A DNA stretch of 64,000 nt. Source: Purshia tridentata. Lineage: Eukaryota > Streptophyta > Magnoliopsida > Rosales > Rosaceae. The first letter of the stretch is position 1; every line of letters begins with the position of its first letter. The stretch is taken from assembly GCA_003254885.1 (NCBI GenBank), contig QANT01003515.1, forward strand, positions 1 to 64,000, in the 5' to 3' direction. This document shows, piece by piece, positions 28,119 to 41,323 of this stretch. The position numbers and the translations under genes were made by a program. The notes beneath the pieces were generated by a model. That model ran no database searches, was not told the origin of the DNA, and worked only from the letters and a program-made list of their open reading frames with translations.

Positions 28119-28128
28119 ATAACAATGT

Positions 28129-28130
<2 letters not shown>

Positions 28131-28168
<38 letters not shown>
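28131..28168. repeat. (GA)n microsatellite in the VQ22 5' leader
   Basis: An almost pure GA/TC dinucleotide run just upstream of the VQ22 start codon. Read on the minus strand it is open and in frame with VQ22 (Leu-Ser repeats). Confidence 0.9.
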
Positions 28169-28173
<5 letters not shown>

Positions 28174-28355
28174 GGGAACACCGACGTTCCTTGGGGTTTT
28201 CTTTGTTTGGTTTAGAGGGAAGGAATGAGAGTATAGGGTTGAGCTATTTATGGAGGCTTCAAATGGGGTCAAAGCAAGACTTTTTGGGACGATCGATCTT
28301 GACGGTCCAATTGGGACGATCTGGACAGTCCAACTGGAAAAGAGGAACGTTATCT

Positions 28356-28373
28356 CACGTGACCTGGCGCGTG
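28356..28373. promoter_or_regulatory. G-box and FHY3/FAR1-type motif upstream of VQ22
   Basis: CACGTG (28356-28361) is a perfect G-box. GCGCGTG (28367-28373) is the reverse complement of CACGCGC, the motif bound by FHY3/FAR1. They sit about 240-255 bases upstream of the VQ22 ATG. Function is inferred from motif only. Confidence 0.45.
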
Positions 28374-31300
28374 AGTGGTGGCTGAGGGAGGGAGGGAGGA
28401 AAAAGTGTTTGGCATGTAGCAAAATTTAAATGGGGGTTTCTGGAAGGAAGTGCTTGTTTGTTTAAAACCATATGGGAATGGATTAAGATTTATCATTTAT
28501 GGAGTTATCAAGTGGTGTGTGTGCATGGGTTCCTGGAAGGCAACACCAGTCTTGCCAGCTTGATCATGGTGACGTCAGCGCCATGGTGGTGGTAGGTGAC
28601 TTGTGACACTTGGAACTTTGGAAGACGTCATGCGTTACTTATTTTGGGCCACAGGAAGAAGCAACCGAGCACCTTCCAAACCTTTTTGTCTTTTGTGGCC
28701 CAAATAATAACTCTTTATTTGGGCCATAATTATTATTATTTCATTTTTTATTTTTATTCACATTTTTACTTCTAATTATACCATTTTATTTTCAGAAATA
28801 TTAGGGGCCTCAAAATTTGATCCCAAATATGTAGCCCAAGTACATATTCAGAACACGCTCATCCTTCAAGTACAGTTTCCATGGACATTTATGTAGTATG
28901 TACTACTCGCTTTTTTTTTATTTTAATTATGTTTTTGGACCCTTTCATATATTTTAGTTTGTGAATCTGGTTGTTTTCTTCTCTTTAAACTATGTCTATA
29001 GTTTTCTTCTCTTTAAACTATGTCTATATAGTTTTAACATATTCAGAACACGCTCATCCTTCAAGTACAGTGTCCATGGATATTTATGTAGTATGTACTA
29101 CTCGCTTTTTATTTTATTTTAATTATGTTTTTGGACCGTTTCATATATTTTAGTTTGTGAATCTGGTTGTTTTCTTCTCTTTAAACTATGTCTATATAGT
29201 TTTCTTTTTGCCAACACATAGAGTAGAGACACATTTGCTGTGGATAGTTCAAGCACTATTATAAAGTCATTTTGTCTTATTATTGCACCAATTTTTGTTA
29301 GCTGATTAAAAGTCAAGCTGTTGAGCAGATAGAAAGAAACTATAGCCATATGTCATAATTATTTTACATTTATATATATTTTCTTACCTACATTAAGATT
29401 TTAATGTGTAATACCCTTAACTAACATTTGGAATTCAGATCTAAAAAAATAATGAAATTACAAACTAAAACTGTGAATTGAAATTGCAAATTAAAACTAA
29501 GACTTTTTGAGTTTGTCAACTATGTTAAAAAACTAAAATTGCGACTTTATAAGAATGTTCTACATAATTGAAACTGCAGTGAAAACTGAATTGCGGGTAA
29601 AATTGAAACTGTTTACGATTAAATTTATCTGCATATAAAACTGTTTTGAGTTGTGGGTAGGTTAATGTTACTTGAAAATTAAATTTGTGGTTGTAGGTGG
29701 GTTGATGTTACTTAAAAATTAAATTTGTGAGTTTGAGTGTTTTAAATTAACTTTTTGAGTCATGTATACCTTAAAATAAATGGACCCGCTGAAGCTAGTC
29801 AAGTTTGATTAATTTACGATTTAATTATTAAATATTTCTGATTCTAAGCACCTAACTCTACAATTAATAGATATATTATGCAGGCCCTAGCCTTTTTTTA
29901 AATAAAAAAAGGATAATCGAATTTTTCTTCCAAAGATGAAAATAATTTACAAAGACTCATATACCTAAGATGACAGAATCATCATCTCTTTTCATATTTT
30001 TTTCTTATCTTCTTAGTGCTGCTTAGCTCATTTGATTCACCCACACCTCTTGATTTTCAACTTTAAGGTTTCTAAAATTCTGAAATCTCCAGAAGGTGAT
30101 GACAAAAAGTGCTATGAATTGGGTCATGTCTCATATCTCCAAACCAAACAACCATTTTTAAACTAAAAATTTGAACCAGAGAGATAAGAAAAAAATAAAT
30201 AAATACAAGTCAAATCAAAGTCATTGTTGATCATTTTTCATATCCTCTATATATGTTGATGTAGACTTTTCTACTTTAAATGTTCTTTTATGACAACTAA
30301 ATATGGGTGTATATATCCTTTTTTTTTATAATAAATAAATGATCATGATCATGTGAATAACTATTATGAGAATGTGTGTGGCTCTTACAGTAATAAGTGT
30401 TATAGAAATAGCTAAAACGTTTGTGCAATATTTATTTTGAAGCTTCTTTAATATATCTAACCCCGCTAATTGTGTAAGGTGTCAACCCATGTGATTAATT
30501 AATTTCAAAGTTGAGTTTTAATATTCCATGATTCCATGTGTCATTGTGATGGAACCTTAAATATAGATATGCAGAAATTCGATAGTCATCACTTTGAAAG
30601 TCCAAAAATAGTAATAAAATTAAGAATACCATATTAGGAATTACATGTTAATTTGTTCCCAAACTATTTTATATCCATCCAACTAATTATGTCTTTTATT
30701 TTGTGAGACTACCAGTTTTTCAGCTTACATGTGCACAAGACTGTTCTTCAATTCGCCTCAAACAGAAAACAAATGAAGTCCCAACTCTCAACCACACAGA
30801 ATGATCGATCAGAGAAAGACAAGACAGTCAAAGAAGAATATATGCGTTAGAGTAAGACAGGGATGATTAAGAATATAAATATATGATTTTGTTATAAATT
30901 TCAAACACATGACGCCTTATAGCCCACGTTTTTTTTGACTGGTCAGTTGTTTCGGTGTCTCTCTAAGTCTGTATATATCTTCTTGCTCAATCAGCGGCAA
31001 CCCATGACAGATATATATACATTTTTCCATTGTTGGTAAGTTCCAACGAACCACCTCCTCATCCTAATGTTATGTGATGTGACAGCAACTTATATCTTTG
31101 TTTATGTCTGAAAACACATTGATATAAAAAAGACAATCAAATAAAAGTCTAAAACGAGATAATTTTGTGCATAAACACACGCAGAGAATATAAACAATGG
31201 ACTGAAACTCATGTGAAAATGAATTATGATCTGAATGCTTGTTAAACAACCTAGACAGTTTAGTAATTTACGAATACCCATCTACTTAATTTGTCTCAAC

Positions 31301-31975
31301 TAAGCCTGTTTTAAGTGTTTAGGGTGTGTGCACTCTGTGGCGGGTGAAGTAATAGTCAATGTGGGCCATTCTTAAACCCAACCAAGAATCCAGGAGCGCC
31401 CTGCTTTCAAATTTGTCAACAAACAACTTTATTGGTTTTGAATGGTCAAATTTCAGAATGAACTGTCTCATTCAGCCATTGTTTAATTGGTGCTTGCAGT
31501 TCCAAGGCCCATCTGGACAGTCTTGGGCTTATGGGTTATGTTTAGGCCCACACACAAAATCAGTTTGAGCCACTACTTCATGCAACTGTACTAGGAACAT
31601 ATGGGAGTAAGAAGTGGTGGGTGCCCCCCAACTCCTACGCATCATGAGGAAAGTGGAGGAAGAAGCACATTGCACACAGCCACTAATTTATTCATCCTCC
31701 CATTTGTGCTCACTTTGTTAGGTTAGGCTATGGGTGGATAACAGTCTTCGGTGATTAGTGGGGCGACAAAAGAATGTGACAAGTAAATTACTCGTAAATT
31801 TGGATTTTGGAATTGATTTATTGAGAAAGGGTAGCTACCTTTCTTCCATGTTTATGCTGAATAAATGTAATAGCTTTAAGTTCAAGTGTTTAACTCACTA
31901 GTCCTAAACTACGTACTAATATCCCCAGCTGAACCCACTGCTTAAACTCAAGAGCTGACTGCTGCCTATTGCCTG
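28374..31975. other. Intergenic region between VQ22 and CYP97B
   Basis: No gene is supported in about 3.6 kb. A tandem duplication at 28842-29212 is noted separately, and a smaller duplicated phrase (gttactt-aaaattaaatttgtg) lies near 29652-29730. Confidence 0.55.
28842..29212. repeat. Tandem duplication, about 195 bases
   Basis: Units starting ACATATTCAGAACACGCTC at 28842 and 29037 are nearly identical. A shorter 'ttctctttaaactatgtctata' phrase repeats at their junction. Confidence 0.85.
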
Positions 31976-34900
31976 ATGGCCATGGCTGCTTCTTCTCTTT
32001 TGCATCCTCCCTCTTCCCCAACTCTCATTAATGTCAACTTTCAGAGAAGTGATTTTGTTTGTGTTCACTCTTCAACCACCACTCATCTTCTCAATTCCAA
32101 GCTCAAACGCTGTCCTATCAGGTACCTCTCTTTCTTTTAACTGTAACTATTAGCTTATTTGCACTCCTGTTCAATTGGGTACTGAGAATTTGGTGGAGAA
32201 TGATAAAAACCATCAATCACTTGGTACCCAGATACTCATTTAAGCAGCTAAACAGTTTATAGTTTATGGGTCTCTTAGATAAGCTGTTTTCTTTTGAAGT
32301 TTACAAGTTTTAGCTTCTTGCGGACATGAAACTAGATACCATGAGATTAGAGTGATAAAGTTTTGAACTTTCTCTTCTGATTCTTGTTCTACAATTTCTG
32401 GGAAACCAAACATGCTTCTTCATATTTGAAGCTTGGCTCATAATTTGTATTTCGTTTTTCTTCCTCAATAATTTTCTCATGTTTTTTCTGTATCTGATAT
32501 ATGAACTTAGTAAGAGAAAATAGAAGACAAGAAAATTGAAACTTATACTTCAGTTTGGTTCCAGGAAAAATGAAAAACGAGGAAAAACGCAAATTAAAGT
32601 ATGTTGTGTACAATTGTACAAACCGTAGAGTGAGTACTGAGTACCATCGAACTTATGCTGTCTTAGGAAATAAAGAGCGGAATATATATGAATCAATTTT
32701 TGTTTTCTTTCATTTTATGCCTTAAATTTATTCTAGAATTATGCAATATGGGGTGAATTTGCTAAATGTAGGTGCCAATCGACTAGTACTGATGAACCAA
32801 AAACAAAAAGAAGTTTACTTGATAATGCAAGCAATCTCCTTACCAATTTGTTAAGTGGTGGAAATCTTGGGTCTATGCCCATAGCTGAAGGTGCAGTCTC
32901 CGATTTGTTTGGTCGGCCTCTCTTCTTTGCACTGTATGATTGGTTCTTAGAGGTACACATACTTCACAAATTTTGCTCATTAGATGCTGTAATATAAATT
33001 ATAATTTTCTGCCGTCAATTCATGTTTTTTGTGTCTGCTCTGCTGGTTAATTGGTTTTTTTCCCCTTGGAGGCTAGTTGTATTGGGGTCGACATGGAGAC
33101 AGAGAGATGGTTGGGTAGAGGTTCATTCATTGTTCACTTCCTTGTTTTAGATTAGAATTTTAATGAATGACAAATACAGATAGCATGGCTCCCTGTACTA
33201 TTTGGGCCTTCTGAGTACTATTGTTCGTTCTTCCTTTTCTCTTTAACCTTTTGTTTGACTTGACAGCATGGCTCCGTGTATAAGCTTGCGTTTGGACCAA
33301 AAGCATTTGTTGTTGTATCAGATCCCATTGTTGCAAGGCATATTCTTCGAGAAAATGCATTTGCTTATGACAAGGTACTACCTAATAATATGTTTCTGGA
33401 CTCCCCCTGTTTAACAAGAATTTCGTTTGCTGCTTCCATTTTCATTTTCCATGTCTATAATGTAGCTTGTCATTAGAATATTATGTTACTTTAGAGATAA
33501 ACTCATCGTTTTTATATTTGCTTTCTGCCAATTTGAAGCATAGAAGAACATATAGTCTTGATTGGGTCTCCTTACTCATCAGCTACTTTATCTCAGAGCA
33601 TGTATTAGGACTGAGAGGAATATACTTTGCTAATAAGCAGTGTTCTACACCCTCTCTCTCTCACTCTCTTTCTCTCTCTCTCATCTCACTCCATTAAACA
33701 ACATATATAGATGAGTGTGTATTTAATTTTTAAGCTTCTTATACAGTCATTTTTACTTATTTGAATCTGTTCCAAACTTTCACTTAGGGAGTTCTGGCTG
33801 ATATTCTAGAACCAATAATGGGCAAAGGACTTATACCTGCTGACTTTGACACTTGGAAGCAGAGGAGAAGAGGTGAGCAATTACAATAAATATTCTAGGG
33901 TTTCACCTCAGGTTATGGCAAAGAATAAGGCACTTCTTTTGTAATTGTGTAAATGATAATGTTCCATAATTAAGAGATTTACCAGCCATATCATGATTTT
34001 GCAGTTATTGCTCCAGGGTTCCATTCCTTATACTTGGAGGCTATGGTCAAAATATTTAGAAATTGTTCCGAAAAAACAATATTGAAATTTGAGAAGCTAC
34101 TAGAAAGAGAGGACATCCATGGGGGCAAGGAAATTGAGTTGGATCTTGAAGCAGAGTTTTCAAGTTTGGCTCTTGATATTATTGGTCTTGGTGTCTTCAA
34201 CTATGACTTTGGTTCTGTTAACAAAGAATCTCCTGTGATTAAGGTTTGGTAAAAGGAACATACATTCTAATGACTCCTTAATTGTTGTATCTGGCTTTCA
34301 GTGCATATCAAGATGACGTCCTTTTCTCCAAGAACGGTGGTGTTGAGAATATAAAATTCCATTTCGAGAAGCCTTGCATACAATACATAAACTTTTGGGC
34401 CTCTCCACCTATTTTCGATTGATTTTGCATTCAATGCTCTAACTTTAACAATTTTGTTTTTATATTCTGTTATATGTGCATCTTTGTATTCTATTATATG
34501 TACACTCCATAAATGTTCTCATCTCTACCAGTTTCTGGAGTGAACAGAAGTTGACCATCGGATCAGTGAATACTAATTTACTTGTTTCTTTCTTTTATTT
34601 TTAAATAATTAATTAATCATTTTGAACCGTTACTATATTGGAGTATATTATATTACCCTTTTTCCCCTTGTTATTATAAATATTGATTTTGCATTCATGT
34701 TAGCTATATTTAATGTTAAGAGTTCATATCCAGCTCTTTTGTACAGGCAGTATATGGTACTCTTTTTGAAGCTGAACATAGATCCACGTTTTACTTCCCA
34801 TATTGGAAATTTCCCCTGGCAAGGTGGATAGTCCCCAGGCAACGGAAGTTCCAGACTGACCTGAAGGTTATAAATGACTGTCTTGATGGACTCATCAGAA

Positions 34901-37530
34901 ATGCAAAAGAGACCAGACAGGTTAGATGAAACTTAAGCTAAGTGAAATGGACGTGTGTGAATAATTTAATACAAATATATATGCAGTCATGTAACAATTG
35001 ATATTTGTTTAATGACTGGACTTCTAATTCTGCACTACAAGGACCATTACCCAGTAATTGTGCCATATAAGCAGGGTCATGACTAAGATGCTGTCAAAAT
35101 TAGCTATCTCTTTCACTTTCTGCACATGTATATTTGATTTATAGGATTAAACCTTAGATCTACCATGCCCCAACCAAGCTAAGGATGAGCAGTAGTAGTG
35201 CACTTAAGTACTTATTTCTACTATGATACTTTTTAAAATCCATGACTACAAAGTTTAAATGTTGAATGAAGCATGCTGGTATTGGAAGATGAAATAGTAG
35301 TTTGAATGCTCCAAAGTGACTTTAGAGACTGGGAATGGTAATTGATGGCCATTGGACAAGGAAAATGTGATGATTTATATTACTTATGTTTTCATCCGGT
35401 AAACATCAAATTTAGTTTTGTATGGTTCAATATCGTCTTGATGTCTGTTAAACTTGTTTACCAATGGAATAGACATAAGCAAGCTCACAAAACTAATCGC
35501 CATAATCTAGAACTGTATTTTGATTACGTTCTGTGGCAGGAAACAGACGTTGAAAAACTGCAACAAAGGGACTACTTAAATCTGAAGGTGGGGGAAATCT
35601 GTAACTGAAATTATAGTCCAACTTACATTTTCTAGTGACTCTAAAGATAAGTGCTTTGCAGAAGTGTCAAAATTCTGGCATTGTAACTATGAAGTTTGCA
35701 GGATGCAAGTCTACTGCGTTTTCTAGTTGATATGCGTGGAGCTGATGTTGATGACCGTCAGGTAAATTGAAAAACTTAATTAAATGGTGTTAGAGACACG
35801 ATTTTTGAACAAATAATGAAATAAATAATAGGATTCACTGATCCACAAGTGCTTGTTCTTTCACATTGGGCATGTATGAATTACTCTTAGAGTATTTTCG
35901 CAATTTAATTACTTTTAGAGTGCTTTTACCATTCAAATTCATATTACCTGTGGATTTTGACAGCTAAGGGATGACTTGATGACAATGCTTATTGCTGGCC
36001 ATGAAACAACAGCTGCTGTCCTTACTTGGGCTGTTTTCTTCCTTGCACAAGTATGATTCTTCATTTCCAACTTTAACGTTGCATCCTTGTTAGGTTTTAG
36101 AATAGATTTATGCAGATTAGTTTTTCTTAATGGCTTCTTTGCACCAATAAACTCTCTCATCCCCACTTCTTTGTGCTGACAATTATTTTGCTTTGTTTCA
36201 GAACCCATCCAAGATGAAGAAAGCACAAGCAGAGATTGATTCAGTACTTGGGCAGGATGGACCAACTTACGAATCACTTAAAAATTTGGAGTAAAACCCT
36301 AAGATATTGACTGAACTTCTTTCATTCACTTGTAGTTGTGTCATGAAAAAGTTTGCCAATGTTTATTTATATATACACTGCTGATTACTTCAACTTGGCT
36401 CATTTGCACCCTTATTGCTTGCTTAAAGAAAAATGATGTTATTTATATGATATGTCCCTTTCAGGTACACAAGACTTATTGTGGTAGAGGCTCTTCGTTT
36501 ATATCCTCAACCTCCCTTGCTTATTAGACGCTCTCTCAAATCAGATGTACTACCAGGTATTAATAAGACAATAGAAAGATGCTGATTCAATGCTTAGCAT
36601 GGCATAAACCCGTAACTTTATATCCAGTTGTGCTTATAATTGTGACAATATAAAGTGGTGGTATTATACCTTTAGATTTATTTATTTTTCTTTTGGAGAG
36701 TAGACCTCAGGATTGAACTTGATGTTTTACGACATTGCTTTATGGATTTATAATCTTTAAACATCATACATCAAATATTTCTTGTCATATCTAGGTTAAG
36801 ACAGGGACTTTATGTCCATTGTGCAGGAGGGTACAAGGGTGATAAAGACGGTTATGTGATTCCAGCTGGGACTGATGTCTTTCTCTCTGTGAGTAGAAGC
36901 ATTTAACTTTCCTTCTTTCTTCTTGAATTTATTTAAAATTGGTATGAATTAATACTACTCCTCAAGATAATGTTAAGCCTGGGCCTCTGATCTATCTGTC
37001 ATAAGGTGTTTGCCTTGCACTTCCACTTTCAACCTATAGTATTATGTTCCAAAAATTTGTCCATTCAGGTATACAATCTCCATAGGTCTCCACATTTTTG
37101 GGACAATCCAAATGCATTTGAACCAGAGAGGTTTTTAGTGCAAAAGAAGAGTGACGTTGAAGGATGGGCTGGTTATGACCCTTCTCGAAGCCCCGGAGCT
37201 TTGTACCCGAATGAGGTAAATGCTAGCGACTACCATTTTTGAAGCATAAAATTATGTTCTCACAGTTATGCCGACAAGTAATGGATTTATGATTGCAATA
37301 ATCAGGTTATAGCAGATTTTGCTCTCTTACCTTTTGGTGGAGGGCCAAGAAAATGCGTGGGAGACCAATTTGCTCTCATGGAGTCAACTGTAGCATTGGC
37401 TATGCTGTTGCAGAAGTTCGATGTACAGCTTAAAGGTTCTCCAGAATCCGTGGAATTAGTGACAGGGGCAACAATTCATACGAAGAATGGATTGTGGTGC
37501 AAATTAAGGAAGAGGTCTGATGTACACTGA
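31976..37530 (+). CDS. CYP97B3: Cytochrome P450 CYP97B, chloroplastic
   Basis: Fourteen exons: 31976-32121, 32772-32952, 33267-33374, 33788-33872, 34005-34243, 34747-34920, 35540-35587, 35702-35761, 35964-36050, 36202-36290, 36465-36556, 36827-36888, 37069-37215 and 37306-37530. All junctions are GT-AG and the product is 580 residues, the length I recall for Arabidopsis CYP97B3. A Ser/Thr/Pro-rich N-terminus (exon 1, about 48 residues) fits a plastid transit peptide. P450 motifs are the I-helix AGHETTA, the ExxR of EALR, FEPERF, and the haem loop [11 protein letters not shown] with its cysteine ligand. CYP97 enzymes hydroxylate carotenoid rings; the role of the B subfamily is less settled than that of CYP97A and CYP97C. 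It faces FRS2 tail to tail across 545 bases. Confidence 0.95.
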
Positions 37531-38075
37531 CATACTAGTTACCATGCACAGAAGGGACATTGATGATAATTGTCCAGTGCTTTACATTTATTATTTAACA
37601 GAATAAGATGTATTTTCTCCCATTTTTTAACAAAAAAAAATAAGAACAATGTTACATTTAACCAAAAAAAATTTCTAAATTTTTGTATATCAACTCATGC
37701 GACGGTCTTTATTTTTTATTTATTCATTATAACTGAGATTACTCTAAACTTCGTTGATTTTTAGAAAACAAAACAGTGTCATTGTGCACTCTGAAATCTT
37801 TACACCCTGTTTGCTCTGAAAGTCCATTTCTGTAATGTGCCACATAATTGTCACATCGTTCGGTGATTAAAATTTGAAAATAAATTTTGTTTTTTTATTA
37901 CAAAATATGAACAAATGACTTGTCAATCTAAAAATGGGCCAATGATGGCGTTGCGTAAATTGAATTTATGGCCATCCTTTTCTGTACAAAATACTTGACT
38001 ATACAATCTTTTTCATCCCCGTTTACAAGCTTAAGTGCGACAGTTTCAGATCAATGGATGGCCATACTTTCTCCG
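37531..38075. other. Convergent 3' intergenic region, CYP97B / FRS2
   Basis: AT-rich 3'UTR and terminator space shared by the two convergent genes. No further gene is seen. Confidence 0.55.
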
Positions 38076-41000
38076 CTACTGTGATGGGTGCCTATTGTGT
38101 GGATGCTTTGATGCATTGCCATGAAAGCGTGAGGAGCCTACAGACTGTTCCTGCAGCCAAAAAGTCATTGAACTCATGAAATAAAGATCCCATGTTAAAT
38201 AGAAATCCAGTAAAACCACAATCCGATTGGGGTATTTAAATGCGCACCATATCTTGCAGATTGTCCTGAATGTCAAAGCAGCTATGCACCGTTGGAGCTC
38301 TGAAACCAAGTTGTCCCTGCAACTACAGAAGAAACCCAAAAAACAACACACTGCTCATATAGAAATTCTCTGTTATGAACCATACTGCTTCTTAAAATGC
38401 CAAATACCAAAATCCAGTACCACTCCTTGCATACTCTGTTGGGTCCCATAGTGACCAGCACGCGTTGGTAATGAATGCAACTGTCCCTGACCAAAATCAA
38501 AAGAAAATGTTTGCATTCTGAATTATTATGAAAAATCATCAGGATCAGAATCAAGGCATGGACCCTGTACCTCTGTGGCCTGTTGATTGCCATAATAACC
38601 ATCACGTATAGGAGAAACTGAGTTCAACTGTCCCTGATATAAGCATAAAACAGTACTTGAAATAAATACTATCATATAAAGGATTAAAAGCTGTAGTCAG
38701 GAAGAAAATATGTCATACCATTCCTTGCATATTCTGTTGAGCACCATAATAGCTATCATGAGCACAAGCTCTAGAACCAAATTCCTACGAACATATAAAA
38801 CCCCATTTAAAAAATATATATTATATTAATAAAAATTGTAATACTGTGGTCTGCATACATATCAGCAAATTATTATTGCGGGATAACATAGCTGTTTCAT
38901 ATTACCCCTTGCAATTCCTGCTGAGGAATGTAACAATTATCAAGGTTATGTGCTCTGGAGTTCATCTGTTCCTACATTTAAAAGCCATAATTAAGAGTAA
39001 TATAACAGTTGAAAACACATTATATGTAAAATGAGTGAGAAATTCAGGAAAAGATGATAATGAGACAAACCATCTGCTGGCAGCTCTCTTGCAACCTGCT
39101 AGGTAAACCATCTGGCTCAGTTTGCCCCTACAATATATAAAAATCCACTTAAGGGGCATATCGATTAGAATGATCCAAGAAAAGTTGTAGTGTCTGCAAG
39201 CCAAAGATCAAGCCTTAACCAACCTTTCTTTTTTTGTATGTTTTCTTTTTCTTAGAAGACTTGGCCATACTACTGCTGGGATTCATTTCGACATCATTAA
39301 AACCATGAATAACTGACATGTTGGGCTCCGAAGCACTCCTAACAGAATTATTGGCATCCACACAATGTTTTAATACTTCTTCTAATGCCTGAAATGCAAC
39401 ATGGTAGGTTTCCGGAGATAAAGACCCCTCTTCGCCTAATTTAACCGCTAATTTACACAGATCATTGAAACGTTGCACCCTGTAATTAAACCTCTTCGAC
39501 ACATCACTAATAGCATGCCTAACTTTTGCATCTTTGGTCCAACGCTTCAAAATATAATGGGATGGGATTCTGGAAACACCAGACATTTGAAGGACCAGAA
39601 TTGCATGTCTACAGAGAAAACCTCTGTATTCAAATGAATGACATAAACAACAAAGTTTTAATTCTGCCTCATTCCAAGCTACAATGAAATTCTGGTGTTC
39701 CTCCAAATCATCAACCCGGAAGATTACAGTTCCTTCATCTTCACCTTCTTTCTGCAAGTGACAAGAAACCACTCCCAAAACTTCAACCTGGAATTTTTTA
39801 AATACCGCATCTGTATAGATAGTTGACATTTGTTTCTCAAAAGATGAGAGCGATCTTAATCCAGGTTGTTTATGCTGTGTTTCAAAAGCAGCATTGGCTT
39901 CCATGTCATACCTATCCTTCAAAAATTCTTTGTACTGATCAATAAAATCCTTAAATTTCGCTTCTTGAGAAATGTACCTATCAAAGAATGAAGTTATACT
40001 TCCAGATCGCTCAATTGTTGACATTCCAGCCAAAAATAAATCCTTCATGAAAGTTGGGGCCCACTTTTTACGATCTTCATGCAATGATTGAATCCATTCA
40101 TTTTCTCTTAGTTCAAATCTATCAACCAATTTCCACCATTTCTTCTCAAATTGTTGAACTGTCCAAGACCGGTAAATGCACTTGTTGAATTTTGCCATAA
40201 ATATTTCATTTTCCTTCATGAAGCAACCCACATTTTCAGGAATCCTAGTCAATACATGCCATAAACAAAAACAATGGTATGCATCAGTAAACACATCTGC
40301 TACAGCTTCTTTCAAGTATTTGTCTTGATCAGTGATAATCAGTCTTGGAGCTTGTCCACCTATTGCTTTAAGCCATGTCCGCATTAACCAAACAAAACTC
40401 GATGTAGTCTCTTCTCCAATCAATGCACACCCAAGCAAAATGTACTGGAAGTGATGATTAACTCCAAAAATAGGAACAAAAGGAATTTTATATTTGATTC
40501 TAACATAATAAGTATCAAAGAAGACTACATCACAGAAACTGCTATAATCATGCCTACATTTTGAATCAACCCAAAATACACTTCTCAGTCGTTTTTCATG
40601 GTCAAAATCTATTGCATAAGAGAAGTTAGGATTCTCATCCTGCATAGACATAAAATATTCAAACATTACTCGTACATCTTCCCCATCTAAAGCCAACTGC
40701 AGACCCTTCTTTTGGCAAGCAACAATATCAGATTTCTTGTTCCTTCCCCTGATAGCATAATCAAAATCATCTGGACACATCTCATGGTTGTGATCCTTTA
40801 AGAAATTATGTATGACCCATTTCCCATCCTGTTTCCTCTTCATATGCAAGCAAGCTTTGCAGTCTGTCTTTATCATAGATGGCCTTGGATTGATACTTGT
40901 GCCTGACTCGCGCTTGCTTCCAAATCTAGAACATGCAATTTTGATATCAATGAATTTTCCAGATTTTTTGGAGCGCCGACTGGCTTTAATTGTGATGCCA

Positions 41001-41323
41001 AATCCCACAGACCGAGCATATTCTCTATAGTAACAATAAGCTTCTTCCTTAGACTCAAATTCCAAACCATTTTGGGGCTCACGAACGACCCCCTTATCAA
41101 CAACATTCACCCCGACATTGTTCGCATCATCTTGACCCTGAAAACCAGAAACGCTTGGGTTTGCATTCAATCCACGAGCGTCCTCAACACGTTCACTCGT
41201 TGTCGAAGGATTAACATGCTGCTCAACATTTATCTCATCTGCGACATCCACAATATTAACATTTTTATCTGACCTAAGGTCTAACTTGTCCTGCTGGCAA
41301 GGCAGTTCAAGATCTATCTCCAT
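38076..41323 (-). CDS. FRS2: FAR1-related sequence 2 (domesticated MULE transposase)
   Basis: One large exon (39225 or 39224 to 41323, 700 codons) is followed by seven short phase-0 exons: 39071-39127, 38906-38971, 38719-38784, 38571-38633, 38421-38486, 38248-38316 and 38076-38150. Total 853 residues. Order of parts: an N-terminal FAR1 C2H2 DNA-binding domain (Cys131, Cys155, His178, His180), a MULE transposase core (Asp270 in FFDTYY, Asp332 in IITDQD), a SWIM finger (CCLCHSFEYRGFLCRH), a basic KKKKTYKKRK stretch and a tail of repeats. The usual third acidic residue is Gly441 (ERSGS instead of RSES). It lacks the [10 protein letters not shown] segment seen in its two neighbours. The start at 41323 (MEIDLELP) was preferred over the ATG at 41335, matching the FHY3 start MDIDLRLP. 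It is a nuclear transcription factor of the phytochrome-A pathway family. Confidence 0.92.
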
